Assembly (NCBI GenBank): GCA_963969495.1
Contig: OZ018321.1
Span: 195,465,126-195,529,125, forward strand
Direction of reading: 5' to 3'
From: Ceratothoa steindachneri
Lineage: Eukaryota > Arthropoda > Malacostraca > Isopoda > Cymothoidae
Length of the DNA: 64,000 nucleotides
The first letter of the stretch is position 1. The number at the start of each line of letters is the position of its first letter. The notes under the pieces were generated by a model. That model saw only the letters and a list, made by a program, of their open reading frames with translations. It searched no databases and was not told where the DNA came from. Made by a program: the position numbers and the translations under genes. Below, piece by piece: positions 12,471 to 24,545 of the stretch.

Positions 12471-12865
12471 AAATTTGCAATATTGTACGCATCCCTTAAC
12501 CTGGAACCTTTTCAAACCGGTGAAATAAATAAACAGAATATCTAAAGGATACTCTGTGTATTATTTAGAATAAAAAAACGACAACTATAAACTTGAAACC
12601 TAACAACTTACAGACAATATTAACAAATGAATTTCAAATCAGTCGCTCGAAAATTATTTCACTTAAGTTCTATTTATTATTTGATTATTTTGACCATAAA
12701 TATATTTACTCTCGCTAAAATTTAAAAAGGTGGAAAAGTAAATTTTACTAAATTATTAAATGGCTGTTTGTTCTGTATTTGTCGAAAACCTTACAAAAAT
12801 GGCAAGGAAAAAAATTATTCCTAGCCCTTCTTTATTTACCAAAAAAACCCTCTTCAAAGGGAATA
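12471..12865. other. No recognisable feature
   Basis: AT-rich spacer between satellite B and the telomere-type block. Confidence 0.5.
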
Positions 12866-12929
12866 AACCTAACCGAACCTAACCTAACCTAACCTAACCT
12901 AACCTAACCTAACCTAACCTAACCTAACC
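12866..12929. repeat. Interstitial telomere-type repeat (AACCT)n
   Basis: About 12 consecutive AACCT units with one G substitution at the third unit (AACCG). On the minus strand this reads TTAGG, the telomere repeat of most insects and of other arthropods such as crustaceans. At about 64 bp with unique sequence on both sides it is an internal site, not a chromosome end. It is the best clue to the organism. Confidence 0.95.
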
Positions 12930-14635
12930 ACACCAAGCTCGTAAAATGTCTATAGGTATTCAAATCTTCGAAATTAAGCGCCCATTTTAGTGGGAATAGA
13001 ACTAAATATAAAGGTGATACTATGTAAATGTAGTACATGAAAATTTCTTCCACATAGTCATTCAATTAGTATTTAAAAATCGCCTCTTCGGGCGATGCGT
13101 TTCAAAAGACCGACCTTAGGAAAATTTAAGTTCGGCTTGTGAAAGATTATGTACACATGCAGCTGAACATAAGTCCGTATTTGCATATACTAGATGTGTA
13201 CATAGCGACCCACACCAACATTCATGAGCAGCATTTACGACTATTAAAAATTAATATATGAAATGTGTTCCATAATCTGTGTGCCTTTATTTTTTTTGGT
13301 ACATGCAACTAATGAGAAGATGTATGTACACATTGTACCAACATTTGCAGGTGTTTTAGGGCTAATGTATTTGACCCTTCTCAGTATGGTCTACATGTAA
13401 ATGAAATATTTAGGCACATGTAGGAGATGGCTTCTCGAAACGGCTGGTAATTGGTAATTTCCAAGGCAATTCCGATCCCTCTCCCTCTTTGCGTCAATCT
13501 ACACAGCCTCTCCATTAAAAATCTACTCTCCTTCATACTACATAGCTCATCTCCCCAATTTGCTCCCCTCCTTTTTTTGATACCCAACTCTTCCCAAATG
13601 AAGATATTTGCCCCTTTTAGTAACATCTTCCAAATCTTTTCGCAGAGAAAATCCAACATTTTCAAAATTGGGGCGCAATAGCTTGAAGGTATGAACTACG
13701 AGTGCATAAAAGTTATGAAAAGTTGCACCAATAAAACAAAAGATCTCAGCAGATAAAAGATTTACTACAAAGTTGAAGTATCTAAAGTGATCGGAACAAC
13801 AGCGGAAATAAATTTCCATAGAAACATGATTAAATTATCAGTGGAAAATATTTTTTCAAATTATATGTAATTAATATTTAGTTGGAGGCCTTTTATTCTC
13901 GTTTTATTCATTCAAGTTTGCATAATCTTTACTCATACGTAATTTAGACCTGTAGTTCATCGTACACTAAGTTTGGAGACCTTGAATTTTCTATGGTAAA
14001 AGTTATAGATGTAATGATAGAAATGCAGGCGTTCTAAACTTTTTGGACGGTAATGTAATCATCTACCCCAACTCATATTACATATCTGCATCCTGGCACA
14101 CTCTACTTCCCTTTCTCTTTCATATACTCCAAATAACGATATTTCCACTCCTTCATACGTCATCCCGCATTTTCCGTTCCTTTCCATCTTCTCTTTCATA
14201 TAATGATCCACCTTCAACTGACGATATCCACGCATTCAAAGAAGCAGCTCCGCATGCGCACTTGCCATCAGGCGTGCTGGGCGGCCGAGATTAATCTCCC
14301 TTGTATAAATGGCACACGGCTCAATACAGTCGCATTTTTTCGAATTTTCGGCTTAAGTGAAAGCCTGTTTTTGATCTTAACCGATTTATTTGTTTACGCC
14401 TTATTCGTGTCCTTGCTCACGCGCACGTGTGTGACTGCATTAAGACAGGCGTATGTAGTCTTATTTGTATTTGTGTGTTGCTAAGACTGCTATCAGAAGC
14501 CTCATTATGTATCTTAACGGTTTTTACATGGATTCGAACTACATGGGAAGTGCTATAAAATCGAGACATTTGAATGCCCACCCCACAATTATCCGTACTC
14601 AATAAGATTATATATATACGAGAATTCGTTTGTGG
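12930..14635. other. No recognisable gene
   Basis: Several open frames of 60-94 codons on both strands (for example 13381-13665 minus, 14203-14484 plus) with no recognisable motif. They overlap each other on opposite strands, as expected by chance. Confidence 0.45.
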
Positions 14636-14762
14636 ATGTATTCTTCGGCTATCCTTGACTGGATCACAAGGTCTTTGTTTATCCTTATCGTGTAGTTCTT
14701 TATTCTTCGGATAGTCAAGTGGATCACAAGGTCTTCATTCTGTAGCTATTTTATGTCGTTCT
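14636..14762. repeat. Short imperfect tandem repeat with GGATCACAAGGTCTT
   Basis: Two units carrying TTCTTCGG(C/A)TA, CTGGATCACAAGGTCTT / GTGGATCACAAGGTCTT and GT(A)GTTCTTTATT are separated by about 60 bp, and a third TTCTTTATTTTTCGGCTA start follows. It abuts the gag-like fragment and may belong to the same retroelement. Confidence 0.5.
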
Positions 14763-14999
14763 TTATTTTTCGGCTAGCCTTGGTTTGCTAGAACAGAGCC
14801 AGGATTCACGCCTGTGGTCGATAAATGGGCGTGCGGTTCTGCACGACGAATGGAGTCGAGTGACGGTGTTTGGCGTAAGCGCTGACAAAACATAGTAGAA
14901 TTTGGTCTGCTCCCGTGTTATCCTAGCCAATTCGAACTGAGCTTCGAGGATCTCGAAGTATGCAGCTTTTGAGGATTCCGAGAATAGTAGCGGGTTCAT
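14763..14999 (-). pseudogene. Gag-like fragment of a Ty3/gypsy-type LTR retrotransposon
   Basis: The 78-residue minus-strand frame contains AAYFEILEAQFELARITREQ, followed by TKFYYVLSALTP. It resembles the N-terminal gag signature of Ty3/gypsy elements, where an acidic-aromatic stretch ..WF..VEAQF...GIT...TKF.YVV..L is typical (family knowledge). In the full protein this would form the virus-like particle shell of the retrotransposon. Only this scrap is present: no protease, reverse transcriptase or integrase frame follows on the minus strand within the next kilobase, and no LTR pair is evident. Probably a truncated relic. Class assignment rests on a single short motif. Confidence 0.55.
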
Positions 15000-15612
15000 G
15001 TCAGGTGATGGGTTCCGGCAACCGGCTTTTCATACATAGGTGAGGCCCATGGGGGGCCATATGTAGTCAAGGGGACGTTTTAGTCTCGTCCTAGCCGCCA
15101 CCTGGGTGAAGGAATGAGTTGTAGGATCTGACGGCAGGTGGTCGTTTCAGTCTAGTCTTTGCCGTCATCTGAATGAAAGACAGAGTGGGAGGGGTTCCTG
15201 GAGACAAGGTGAGGAGCCAAAACCAAACCCTGGAAAGAGACATACGTCGTAGTTAGATTGCTAAGGCTTCTGTTGGGAAGAAAGCAGTGTCAAAAGCCGA
15301 GGTGAGGAGCCAAACTGTAGTTCTGTATAAGAACTTATTCTGTAATTAGAGCGTTAAGACTCCTAGTAGGATGAAACAAAACTAAAATACACTTCAGAAG
15401 TCACCTGCTATGGTCCTAGATCTGGGGTTTGGATGTTGGGAGCAATGAAAAGGACCTGGAACTTCCCAGTTTCCAACTGTTTATTCATGATGGGTGAAGG
15501 CACATAGCACGTCTCATTGGTATCCTCTACCCTTTCTCTGTCCAATCCGGGCTTATTAAGGTAGCAAGGGAGCATTCCAGGCCGACCTCTCTGCAAGTTC
15601 TTCTTCCCAAGC
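15000..15612. other. No gene recognised
   Basis: Moderate-GC sequence with some internal similarity (TTTTAGTCTCGTCCTAGCCGC near 15079 versus TTTCAGTCTAGTCTTTGCCG near 15144; GGTGAGGAGCCAAA near 15209 and 15300). It may be leader or LTR sequence of the adjacent gag-like relic, but this is not shown. Confidence 0.4.
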
Positions 15613-15835
15613 TCTCATCAGCTCTACTTTGTTCGATAGACAGCAAAGTACTGGCGAGAGATGGAAGATGCAAAAGAGGTAGGGGGACAGAGAAAAGGCA
15701 AACTGTATGTTCTCCTTTCCCCGTTCTCATCAGCTCTACTTTGGTCGATAGACAGCAAAGTACTGGCGAGAGACGAGAGATGCAAGAAGAGGTAGGGGTA
15801 CAGAGAAAAGGCGTACTGTGAAAAGATTGAAAGGC
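15613..15835. repeat. Tandem duplication, period 112 bp
   Basis: TCTCATCAGCTCTACTTT..TCGATAGACAGCAAAGTACTGGCGAGAGA occurs from 15613 and again from 15725, with small differences. Two copies, the second fading near 15830. Confidence 0.85.
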
Positions 15836-16039
15836 ATTGGCGTTTTTAAGTTTATCCTATTTGGTGTGCTCAAAGAGCGAGCGGGGAGTGGGGAACATTC
15901 TCAGATTTATCTCGTAATCTAAAGTTTTTGTTTTTTCTCAGCTCCTATGTGCTTGTCCCTAACATATACTTAGACTCCTCCTACCCCCTTTTCTGATTTA
16001 ATATCTGTTGTCTTCATTAGGCCATGTGTTTTGATGACC

Positions 16040-18870
16040 TGTTTTTATTTACGGTAGTTCTTGGGACTTCGGGATATTTTCCTCAGGAGCTAGGCATACT
16101 AGCATTTACCCGAATCAGTACGTAGGATTTGTCTGTTTTTTTCTCAAATGAGAGTAACCTTAAGATGGTTGATATTTTTCCCCAAAACTTTTCTTATTTC
16201 CTGTTTATCTATATAAAGGTCTTTGTTCTGTGTACAGGTTTTTCCTTCTATCTAGGACTCTGTAGGTTATCCTAGGCTTCAATTGTTGCTACATTAAATA
16301 TATTTAGATGCTCTGTTCTATTTTATTCCATATTTGTTGCGTTCTATTTCTCAGCACTTTGTTGCTGGCAGCAACTTCATGAAAGTCACTAACATTTCTA
16401 TTTTCTCATCGTCTTGTAATTGTTATCTAGTACATAGCTTTGTTTAGATCTTTTGTTTTTTCTGTGCTTTTGCTAATGAATATGTTGGGATTGGCGGTTA
16501 TATCACAACTAATTGAACTAGCGCATTGTATATCTTTTATTTTTTTTCCAAGTATTCTCACTTTGCTAGTAACGATATTCCCTTTGCTGTCTTTGTTTCT
16601 TCTCTTTTACTGGGTCGTATATCCTCTTATGTTTACTGTCAGTCCTACCACATTTCTATACTAGTTGTTGTCTATGCATATCTGAACCATCTTCTGTCTT
16701 CCTATTGCAGTGATTTTAAATTTGTTTTTATAATATTTTATATTTTGTATTTCCAGTTTCGTTACTTACTTGATTTATTGGGTCTCGTTACCATATCCTA
16801 ACTATCTGTGCTATATGGTTTGTGCATTGGATGTTTATTCCCCCAGTGTTATGGTTATAGAAATATCTGCAGTATATATTGTGTAGAATGCCGGGTTAAG
16901 AGACACTCTATGCGGTAGTCTAGCCTTAGGAAGAAGGTTGTACCCTTATATCCTTTTAAGTCTATGTACGATGGTCTATTCCGTCCATAGTTGCAGAGCA
17001 ACTAGCCGTAGAATCTTATAAATTATAACTTGGGTCCAAAATTTTTCGGATGCTTTTTCTACATCTCGCAGATGTCTATTGTAAATCTCTTATCTTTGGT
17101 TTTGGCATCTTTCTTGTTATTATTGCTAGTCCCATAGTCGTGTCCTGTTTTTTGGTGAAACTAAAATGATATTCATTATATTCTTTGTTTTCTTCTAGAT
17201 ATTCCTTTAGCCTTCTTTTCATAATTTTATAGGAGTTTATCAAGAAATTTTAGTAACAAGATCTGTATTTAACTCGTTACTCTGTTCGGTTGCTAACCAG
17301 TCTTAGGAATCGAAATCCTTTTTGCTGTTTTGATTCCGTCTAGTAAATATCTTCGAGTCAGGGTAGTATTACATAGTCTAGTTATTCCATTTAGTATGTT
17401 ATCTGGTGTTTTTGTCTGGTGTATCTTTGTTAGCGATGATGCGGCAGGGGCTTTTTTTGCTTGAATGAGTGTATCTTATCTGCTTCTACTATGCGCTTCG
17501 GGTTTATCCTGTGGGTGTTGCTTCCAAGGTACGCTTCTACATTTTTTTTCCATTTGATCCTCAAACTCAGCGTTGTTCTCTGGTGTTACTGTGAAGATTT
17601 CCTCTTACTGGTCACTGAGTTTGTTCATTTGTTTCTTTATAATCGCATCTTCTATCCTGATGTTTCCTCTTTATCTTCCTCCTTTTATTCTGTTTATTGT
17701 CTGCTATTCTCTCCTCGGGTTTTTATTTTTCACTTTGTCAATTAATCTGACCCACTCTTTCCTTTGATGTTCCTCAAAGAGTATAATCACCTCGCATTTC
17801 AGTCGAAATTTTGGCTAGATTTGGGGTTGTGTGGCATGTTGTCAGATTTTTTCGTATCTCCCTTATATTCTTTGCTTGTGTGTATTAGTGTTTTATATTG
17901 GCTCTATGGTAAGTTTCCTGGTAATAGTGTTTCCTCTTTCCAGTGAGTTTGATTTATAAGTCTCTAGTGATTCATTATACTTTCCCTAGTTTGCATCTAC
18001 ATATGAGAACCATTATCCCGATATAGTCGCTGCAGGGGATGGCTATAGTTTTGTATGTAAATTGTAAGTTATATTTGGACTTCTAAGTATTATATCGAGC
18101 TTTGTTGAATGTATTCTTGTGAGGTAAGTAAGGAATGCAGGTCCGATTCTTTAGACTACATTCCTGTTCACTGACATCTCCAAGTTTTTTCTAGATTTGA
18201 TTTTCAATCTATATCTTAACTCCCAGAAGTAGTGTAGTATCTCTTGTTTTGAATATCCGCATGACATTGTGTATCGGAAGATAGTTCTGTCGGAGTGGTT
18301 GGTACCGTGAGGCTATTATAAATGAGGAGTACACAAATTATAAGGTTATACCTAGATAAGCTTCATCTATCTGTTTCCATTCCTGGTAGCTTATTCCTTT
18401 TTTGATTGCTATTTCAGCTCTGATATGTATTACTTTCTTAGGATTTGTAACTAGTAGATACATTGAAATTTAATATATTTATTTTGTTCCGTTGCTAATT
18501 GTAGTCCGTGATCAGAGATAGCAATGACTTGTTGGTCTGGTCCTTTGAATATTTTTCCATATGTACGATTTTGGTTTACTATCCGTTAGCGTTTATATGT
18601 GTGGAAAACTCACAAAGTGTTTCTTATATGTTGTTTGCGTTTTGCTTTTTCTTAGTTTTTATTACGCTTCTCTTTCTCAATTGCTTTTTGCCACCATCTG
18701 TTTTCAGCAATTAGAAATTCATTCTTCTTTGGTACTTTGATATTCGTTGGTAAATCTTAATTCTAGTCTCTATCAACATTTTCTCTACTCTTTTATCTCC
18801 GTGTTCTCAGTTGAATTCCCATTTACATGGTTGGTTCTTGATTGTTTTAGTGACCTCTTCATACTTATAA
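16040..18870 (-). pseudogene. Decayed non-LTR retrotransposon (LINE), relative of the one at 40.8-43.3 kb
   Basis: On the minus strand the sequence is A-rich and, across frameshifts and stops, reads as endonuclease/reverse transcriptase. Visible pieces are a linker reading TVTPENNAEFEDQMEKK near 17560-17610, SSLTKIHQTKTPDNILNGIT at about 17400-17450, DTTMGLAIIT near 17130-17165 (the template-binding block before the catalytic region), and LNPAFYTIYTAD near 16866-16900 (RT block with LSP.LY.IY.AD). The same landmarks occur in the same order in the plus-strand copy at 41.5-42.4 kb (ITPEEYEAF, DTTMALGIIT, LSPTLY.IYRAD). The element class copies itself by target-primed reverse transcription. It is badly eroded, with no continuous frame over 95 codons. 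The layout suggests a Jockey/I-type LINE. The T-rich plus-strand frames here are shadows. Confidence 0.75.
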
Positions 18871-18873
18871 TTA

Positions 18874-18875
<2 letters not shown>

Positions 18876-18928
<53 letters not shown>
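18876..18928. repeat. (TA)n microsatellite
   Basis: Pure TA dinucleotide array directly following the 5' side of the minus-strand LINE. Confidence 0.97.
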
Positions 18929-18933
<5 letters not shown>

Positions 18934-19383
18934 GCTGCCTTAACAAAGGAAAGTGACTATTGTGTAGTTAAATGAAACGAAAAGCCCGCCTCTCACTTCC
19001 ATACTTAGGTTAAAAAATACATTTGCAATATAATTCGATAGACATATAGATCGATAGATAATAGATAGACGGATACGAATCAAACTCTTAACAGTTCACA
19101 ATGATTAAGTTTTGTTTTCAAAGCTCAACTGTGTTCATCACATTCTTTCAAGTATAACCCTACTTTGTAATTGAATTTTTGACCATAGATGATGCAACAG
19201 CAAATTTTCGCCGTCTAAGAATGCCATAACCCAAACAATGCTAAAAGCTCAGTTGTTATCAATATCCTACTCTCTCAGGTTAAATAAAATTTTAATTAAC
19301 TTTTCCACCTTTTGATGTTATCGCTGCAAAAACCACGTAAACAAAATAACGAAAACACTGCTAATAAAAAATGCTTAGGGATC
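18929..19383. other. No recognisable feature
   Basis: AT-rich unique sequence; short GATA-like run near 19048-19075. Confidence 0.5.
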
Positions 19384-19830
19384 TGTTATAGTATAAAAAA
19401 ATCCTTTTCTATTCACCGGTGCCACCCACTTCTAAGATAGGTTAGGAAGATGTAAGCCCGCCCACTGGTCGAAAAATTAGCAAATAAGCAAGCTGAGTTG
19501 GAAATCAAGCTACCCTTCTTATGTTAACATTGGTAGACCCACTTAAAAAACTTACGAAAACTAGCCCATAGCTCCTCCTTAAGTAGTATCCTATTGGTAA
19601 ACCCATTTGAAAGCGCGTCCCCTGCCTCTTCCATATATAACCCTTGTAAGCTTTAGATTAAGGCATTCTGGGCATATCTTGTACTTTGAATAAAGCTAAA
19701 GCCCTACAGCTTCTTTTCTTCTCCGTCACTCTGTCTTACCGGGTTTCGAAGACGGGCAAGCAAAATGTTGTCGCCACTCTGGGCAAGACGAGCATTACGT
19801 TGACTTACTGTGATCACCGAGGATCACCGC
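19384..19830 (+). promoter_or_regulatory. Possible solo LTR with TATA box and poly(A) signal
   Basis: The region starts near TGTTATAGTATAA, carries a TATA-like CCATATATAACCC at about 19632-19644, and 45-50 bases later TTGAATAAAGCTAAAG (AATAAA signal near 19689), followed by a T/C-rich stretch. This order (TATA, short transcribed R region, AATAAA) is what an LTR looks like. I could not find a second copy, a clear CA end, a primer-binding site or a target duplication, so this remains a guess. Confidence 0.25.
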
Positions 19831-20834
19831 CATCGTCGCCGATCAAACCCCTTTCAAAAATTAACCTTTAACGTCAGATTGCACCATGTACCAAACTACA
19901 GGCAGTTTTTCTCACCAAGAAGGATTCCGTTGAGCCGACTGCCTGATCACCTTGACTTTGTGCCCCATCTACGCACGGGGGTCGTTGGCGTCCTGTGTTG
20001 ATTTATATTTGTATCCGCCTATTTACATCTTTATCAATTTTCCTCCCTATATTCGCTTTTTTAAAATTTTATTTCCACCTTTTTCCTTCAATAATTATCT
20101 TTCTTTTTCCTTTCTGTTAATTCGTACTTATATTCATCAATTTAAATATATCTGGCATTTTTGCCGTTGCTAATTCTTTCTTTCCCTTCTATTTACCCCT
20201 ATGTAAATTTATATTTATCCCCTTCTATTTTTCCTCTGTCCATCCATACTTTTTACTTGCTTATTTTATTTTCCCCTCTATACATCTTTGTTTATTACTT
20301 TTATCTTGTTTGTTCCCAACTTTCCCTTATTTTCCCTTGTCTACTGTTTCATTCGAAGAAAAGAGGAGAAGCTCTTGGTCGCTTTGATTCTCTTGTGAGA
20401 GGGAAAGATTATCCTTGCGTTGTTAAGGGGAATGCCTGAAGGAAGGGGAAATGGAGTGAGGGTCCTTTTAAGTCCTAGAATTTGATAGGGATCGAAGCGG
20501 AATTGAGAAACAGAGGGAAGACAAGGGAAATAAAACAGCCGAGGAGGTTTTTTAAGCTTTAGGGGGATTTATTTGGAGAAAAGGGGACGAGAATTACTAC
20601 AAATCTCAAGGACTTCTTGCCCTTAAATTTGGGAATAAAGAGAATTTTAAGACGATAGTTGAGGGGAATATAATGCTTTAGGGAGAGTAGGTAGAGGGTT
20701 ATAGGCAGTAGAATATTTAACTTTTAATATTTGTCCTCTTGTTTTGTTGGGTTCTGCCAAGGCAGTTAGAGGAACGTGTTAAATGAAAAATGGGTTCGGC
20801 TAAAGTGAGATCAAATTCCATAGAGTGAAATATA
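19831..20834. other. No gene recognised
   Basis: Pyrimidine-rich sequence (20000-20345) then purine-rich sequence (20345-20720). Frames up to 92 codons are low-complexity I/F/Y/S/L-rich and not convincing. Confidence 0.45.
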
Positions 20835-21065
20835 ATGAAATTAAGGTTTGGATAGGTTAGATTAAGGGAGGTTAGGATAGACTTGTAAAGGTGAGGTAAG
20901 GTTAAGTTAGCGAAGCATCGGGTAAAGTTTAGGTGGGATTAGTTTATGTTCCGTTAAGTTAGGTTAGGATAGGATAGGTAGTTTGAGGGGAAATTAGGTT
21001 AGGGAAAGTGAGGCTCGTCTAGGGGAGATTAGCGTAGAGTAGTTTAGGATAGATGAGGTTAGATT
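20835..21065. repeat. TTAGG-like satellite D, left arm
   Basis: Dense G(A)TTAGG-type words (GGATAGGTTAGATTAAGGGA, GTTAGGTTAGGATAGGATAGG) without a fixed period. It ends exactly at the left end of the hAT element (21066) and the same word family resumes at 24546. Confidence 0.8.
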
Positions 21066-24000
21066 CAGTGCCCGATATTTTGTGCTAGTCGCCCATGAGT
21101 TATAGAAATTTTACCGCCCCCTCTTTAAGCCCATATATTTTTTTATAACTTATTGTCTAGAAGGAATCATAAGCATGATTTGATATATACGCAGTGGTTT
21201 ATTTATACAGTACATCAAAGAATTCGTGATGGGCAATGTCATTGGCTCATAGTTCAGTTATTCAGTACAATGGGGATATCCATAATTAAACATTGTTACA
21301 AAGTTTAGAGAGTTTTCAAACGTGAATTTTGCTTAGCAAACAGGTTAATAGAAATCATAATCTAGAGATTTGGTGAGATCTCACTCAATTGCAAAGATGG
21401 CAAGAATGTTTAAATTTTCTCGATATAATGTTGACTTCATGTAGTTTTTTATACTGCTTAAACAAGAAAACGACCGTTCTGCACTACAGTTGCTTGCCAA
21501 TGTACAAAGTAAAATTCTTAAAGCAATGGTAACATTGGGATAAACAGCTCCTAGCGTATTTGTGAAGGTAAATTCTGCCAAGCCAATTATTGTGATGATG
21601 AGTGTTTCAATTTGCAGCAGGTGTGCATGCAGGTGCATGGCTTCATCGTCTATGCTTTGTTCAATGTCACAGTCTTATTTCTGCACAAGGTTCAGTGCTT
21701 GACTACTTAACTCCTCTTTTCAAAGCTGTATTAATTTTTAAAAGAAAGAGAAGTAATCAAAGAATGACCTAAAGGCTACCGTTCTCTTTTTGATTTCAGA
21801 TTTTAGACTATCAATTATGACAGGGAAGCAATTAATGCGAAATTCATCCCTTGTACTGAGTATGGGTTGGTCTGCTTGTTTTTCAACAAATGGGAGTTTC
21901 CTTTTCTTTTTTCTAGAAGTAGGTTGATCATATTCATCCCGTGCAGAGAGGGCTTTGCCTTCTATATTTTTATCAAAATCCTCTCTGCATTCGTCTCTAA
22001 ATGTAATGAGACTGTTGTAAAGAGAATCTACACTGTCCATGTCCACTTTAACACTCTACAAGAGGGCGCTAACTGCTTTAAACATATGTAGTATTGGGTT
22101 CCACAATGCTACCATAGTAGCAGTTTCAAACCTGTCAATATAGTTTGCCAGTGATGCAGCCTCACCTCGTATGACTGACTTTTGTGATATATGATCTGCT
22201 ATGGCTAGCAGGCTTGAATGGTTTCTTTCCATGAATTACGAAAAACATGTAACAACCTCTTCCATAGCAGACCATCTTGTAGTTAATAAAGTTTTCACAA
22301 GTGTTCTTTTCTTCAGGTATGAAAGCAGAACTCTCCATCTGTGGGTGGATGCAGAGAAGAAGTTGTACAATGTTTCGATGGTACCAGAGAAGAAGACAGC
22401 TTACGAGTATGTACGGCTCTCAGCTGCACATGTTCCTACAATATTCAGTGAATGAGCAGAGCATGAAATGTAAACTGCTAACATATTAACATCTTTAATT
22501 AGAACCTGCAACCCTCAATAATGGCCTGACTTTTTCGAGGCATTATCAGAGGACTGTCCCCTACAATTCTGGATATCAAAATCATGTTTTTCAAGTATTT
22601 CAGTCACAACATTAAACAACTCTTCTGCTCCATATCCAGCGTTCTTAGTGAAGCCAAGAAATCTCTCAGTTGGATGACCATCATGGTTTACGTATCTAAA
22701 GATGAATGACTGCTGGTCCACGTTTGAAATTTCTGGGGTAGAATCCGCAAAAAATTATTAATACTTTTGAGTCCTCACTTCGTTGATAATAACCCTGATC
22801 ACTTCTCTTGCCATGTTATCTATGAACTCATTGCTAGTTGCTTTGGATAAGTAACTAGCTTTCCATGAACCATCATCGCCATATCGTTTGATGTGTTCAG
22901 CAAGGAAGGGATCAAATTCAGTATTAAACTCCAACAAATTAAATAATTCCCATTAGAAGGTGAATTAGGTAATCCAAAATTTTTACTGGCGCCTTTGAAT
23001 GCTAATTCCCTGGAAGAGAAAGCTTTCACAACAGCAACTGCCCTCTTCAAAACTTCTCTCCAATATTGCTTCTCGTTTTGTTGCTGATCATTCAGTTGTT
23101 TATCAATTTTGTTCCCTGTGGCAGATCTTTTTCTAAGAAACAAAACATTATCCTTATGAATTTGTGAATCTTTAAAACTTTTTGTGCGATTTTCCAGTCA
23201 CAGAATCCTGAACATGAAGAAAACTGACATGTACCACCAAACAGGCAACAAGGTGTGCAAAACACTGCTCTAGTTTTCTTTGAATATGTCAGCCAGATCC
23301 TGTGACTGACTTCACCATTCTTCAGTTTCCAATAAAAAAATGATTTGGGCACATATCTTGTCTGATCACTATACTTTCGTGTTCAAAATCTGCTTCAGCC
23401 TTCTGAGGAATTCCTTTGAAAGCAATATGATCTATTAATTCATTGTTTATTTGCCATTCAGCAGAATCATCAGATGTTAGACTTTTAATCAGAGATACCT
23501 CTTTCACCTCTTTCTCACTGTTTTGCTCCGAACCATATTAATCAGATTCAAATTCATATTTTGTTTCTACTATATCCCTTGAATCTACACCATTGATTAG
23601 CTTAACTGATTAGCAGTGGACTGACGCTTTGCTTTTTTCTTGGCAAGTTCTCTGTATCCATATCCACTGAGGTTTTTTGCCTTTTCTTGAAATCTTTAAT
23701 CTGCAAAGAAAAACATAAACACCAATCACAAACCACAAGGAAATAACGTGAAATAACTGTATAAAAAGGTGCTAGTGGCCCCACTAATACCGGGAAAGTT
23801 GAAAATAACAAAATATTATATAGTTTATGGTTTTAAAACAACCACACACTATAATAATAATTTTTTAGGGATTACAGTTTACATAAACTCATGAATGAAA
23901 ATGAATATAATTTTAAGTTAAGTTTAATTTTCTATGAAATAGAAAACAAAAATAAATTATTTAATAAATGTAGAAAAATTGATATAGTTATCGGATTAAA

Positions 24001-24545
24001 ATAATGATGAAGTTGAACTTGAATTCGAAAAAGTAGGTCAAGGATAAATGTATAGGATAGGATTATGTTATAGCAACTGACTATACAAAAGAAAAAGTAA
24101 GAATTTAAGTGACAAGTATTGCTCTTCTATAGATCGGAAAATAAAATAGAGAGAATTACTTTTTATGAATATAGCAAAGTTAAGGAATAATAAAAATAAA
24201 ATACAAAAATAATGTATTCTGAAAACAATGTGGCCAAACATTTGGTTTAATATTAGTTAGTTAAAGCAACTTTGATTGAAGGGCTTGAATAAATTAACTA
24301 TATAGAGTCTAACAAATCGTTTAGAATACTAACGAATAATATTTAACTAGAAAAAAAATAAAAAAATACAAAATACTGATGGCCATCAGACTTGTAAACA
24401 AAAGTATGGCGTCAGCCAAATTTGAGAATATTAGGTTGGTTCTTTTTCGGGCATTTGTAACGATACAACCAAATTATGTAACAATTTTCATAAACTGCCG
24501 CCCTAGGCTCTAGCCTAGAAAGCCTACATGGGAAATCCGGCCCTG
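21066..24545 (-). mobile_element. Full-length dead hAT transposon with target duplication
   Basis: The 3480-bp element is bounded by related terminal sequences: CAGTGCCCGATATTTTGTG at the left and, read from the right on the minus strand, CAGGGCCGGATTTCCCATG. Both ends then carry a similar subterminal stretch (GAGTTATAGAAATTTTAC versus CAGTTTATGAAAATTGTTAC) next to a GCGG/GC-rich block. Flanking 8-mers are GTTAGATT (21058-21065) and GTTAGACT (24546-24553), a 7/8 match as expected for the 8-bp duplication of hAT elements. The left and right flanks belong to the same TTAGG-like satellite, so the element split that array. The transposase inside is broken (see the pseudogene entry). Confidence 0.9.
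21360..23700 (-). pseudogene. hAT transposase of the TTF-zinc-finger (ZMYM1-like, DUF4371) group
   Basis: Read on the minus strand through several frameshifts and stops. In order: a TTF-type zinc finger with KTRAVFCTPCCLFGG near 23250-23290; KQYWREVLKRAVAVVKAFSS near 23025-23080; FFADSTPEISNVDQQSFIF near 22690-22755, which keeps an Asp where the first catalytic residue of the RNase H-like fold lies; ERFLGFTKN and CRGQSSDNASKKSG near 22540-22660, keeping the second Asp; CSAHSLNIVGTCAAES near 22420-22470; and the C-terminal dimerisation segment NCSAERSFSCLSSIKNYMKS near 21430-21490. A splice-acceptor-like TTTTTCTTTGCAG just upstream (rc of about 23701-23713) suggests a 5' intron. A live protein would cut and join transposon ends in the nucleus. 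Stops and frameshifts between the blocks make this copy inactive. Confidence 0.88.

Noticed and set aside
16440..18929. Several plus-strand hydrophobic frames of 60-94 codons that look like small membrane proteins
   Set aside because: They are shadows of the A-rich minus-strand LINE.
19384..19830. Protein-coding exon in 19686-20001
   Set aside because: Two overlapping frames of about 60 codons without motif; the TATA/AATAAA arrangement fits an LTR better than an exon, and even that is weak.
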